Shown in pieces: positions 12,587 to 12,861 of a stretch of 12,861 nucleotides of DNA. Every line of letters starts with the position of its first letter. The stretch's first letter is position 1. Source of the stretch: Burkholderiales bacterium (GTDB lineage Bacteria > Pseudomonadota > Gammaproteobacteria > Burkholderiales > CAIKXV01); NCBI GenBank assembly GCA_019751575.1, contig JAIENF010000735.1:1-12861 (forward strand), given 5' to 3'. The notes below the pieces were generated by a model. It saw nothing but the letters and a program-made list of their open reading frames with translations, ran no database searches and was not told the DNA's origin. Made by a program: the position numbers and the translations under genes.

Positions 12587-12713
12587 GCCCCGACGCGCCG
12601 GGAAGGTTGCCGGCCGGCGCCGGTATGGGCGATGATGCGGGACACCCGGCATGCAGACCGGCGTTCCCACAGAGTGATGGCGTCGAGGCATCGCGGCGCC
12701 CGGAGGAGATCCA
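12587..12713 (+). promoter_or_regulatory. Intergenic region before the right-edge Bug gene
   Basis: This 127-base gap holds overlapping GC-rich palindromes around 12610-12622 that could form a hairpin after xerD but lack a U tract. GGAGGAG (12702-12708) is a strong ribosome binding site five bases before ATG 12714. No clear promoter hexamers were found. Confidence 0.4.
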
Positions 12714-12861
12714 ATGGTTCGCACCGTCCTGCTTGCGCTGGCGCTGTCGGTCTCGTCGACGCTGCCCGCCCCGCCTGTCGCCGCCCAGTCGTTTCCCGCC
12801 AAGCCGGTGCGCATCATCGTCGGCTTTGCGCCGGGGGGAGGCACCGACTTCGTCGCCCGCG
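12714..12861 (+). CDS. Bug/TctC-family periplasmic solute-binding protein, 5' part
   Basis: Only the first 49 codons are in the window. They show a signal peptide (MVRTVLLALALSVSST..., likely cut at VAA-QS near residue 24), then the family opening FPAKPVRIIVGFAPGGGTDF, in which PGG-G-D is the conserved first ligand-binding loop. The start is set by GGAGGAG five bases upstream. Together with the left-edge gene and the remnant near 3119 it shows that this genome carries several Bug genes without adjacent TctA/TctB. It is cut by the window edge; ligand unknown. Confidence 0.93.
   Translation, partial: MVRTVLLALALSVSSTLPAPPVAAQSFPAKPVRIIVGFAPGGGTDFVAR

Noticed and set aside
1..12861. CRISPR arrays, tRNA or rRNA genes, insertion sequences, phage attachment sites
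   Set aside because: No regularly spaced repeats, tRNA-like folds, transposase sequences or terminal repeats were seen. XerD is the housekeeping recombinase by its full motif set and end sequence, not a phage or integron integrase.

Overview
The window looks like a piece of a high-GC betaproteobacterial chromosome, most likely Burkholderiales. The support is indirect: solute-binding proteins of the Bug/TctC type without adjacent TctA/TctB at both edges, CaiB/BaiF CoA-transferase, TAXI-type TRAP transport, PEP-CTERM surface proteins, and strong GC bias that leaves long open frames opposite most real genes. No RNA gene, IS element or CRISPR array was seen.

Layout. 1-515: 3' end of a Bug-type binding protein. 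516-3185: an extracellular-protein region with two convergent genes for PEP-CTERM-like, exosortase-dependent proteins (755-1642 plus, 2103-2783 minus). Each ends at a strong intrinsic terminator, and each is preceded by the same dyad TTAGTC-N5-GGACTA, a candidate shared operator. A degraded piece of a second Bug gene lies at about 3098-3180. 3186-4070 minus: a beta-hydroxyacid dehydrogenase. 4333-6543 plus: a four-domain c-di-GMP protein whose first PAS domain has the spacing and most flavin-contact residues of a blue-light LOV domain, including the reactive Cys, followed by PAS, GGDEF with an I-site, and EAL. 6601-7785 minus and 7835-8269 plus: a divergent pair of a CaiB/BaiF CoA-transferase and a VOC/glyoxalase-fold protein. 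8460-11583 plus: a two-gene TAXI-TRAP uptake operon (binding protein plus fused permease) behind a 12-bp palindrome and a sigma70-like promoter. 11627-12586 plus: XerD. 12714-end: start of another Bug-type binding protein.

How the genes fit together. The Bug proteins, the TRAP system, the dehydrogenase, the CoA-transferase and the VOC protein suggest scavenging and breakdown of organic acids through CoA thioesters and hydroxyacids, but no substrate can be named from sequence. The PEP-CTERM pair and the c-di-GMP enzyme point to surface or biofilm life; no exosortase or polysaccharide genes are in view. The two best leads are the LOV-type light input on a dual GGDEF/EAL enzyme and the shared operator of the two PEP-CTERM genes.
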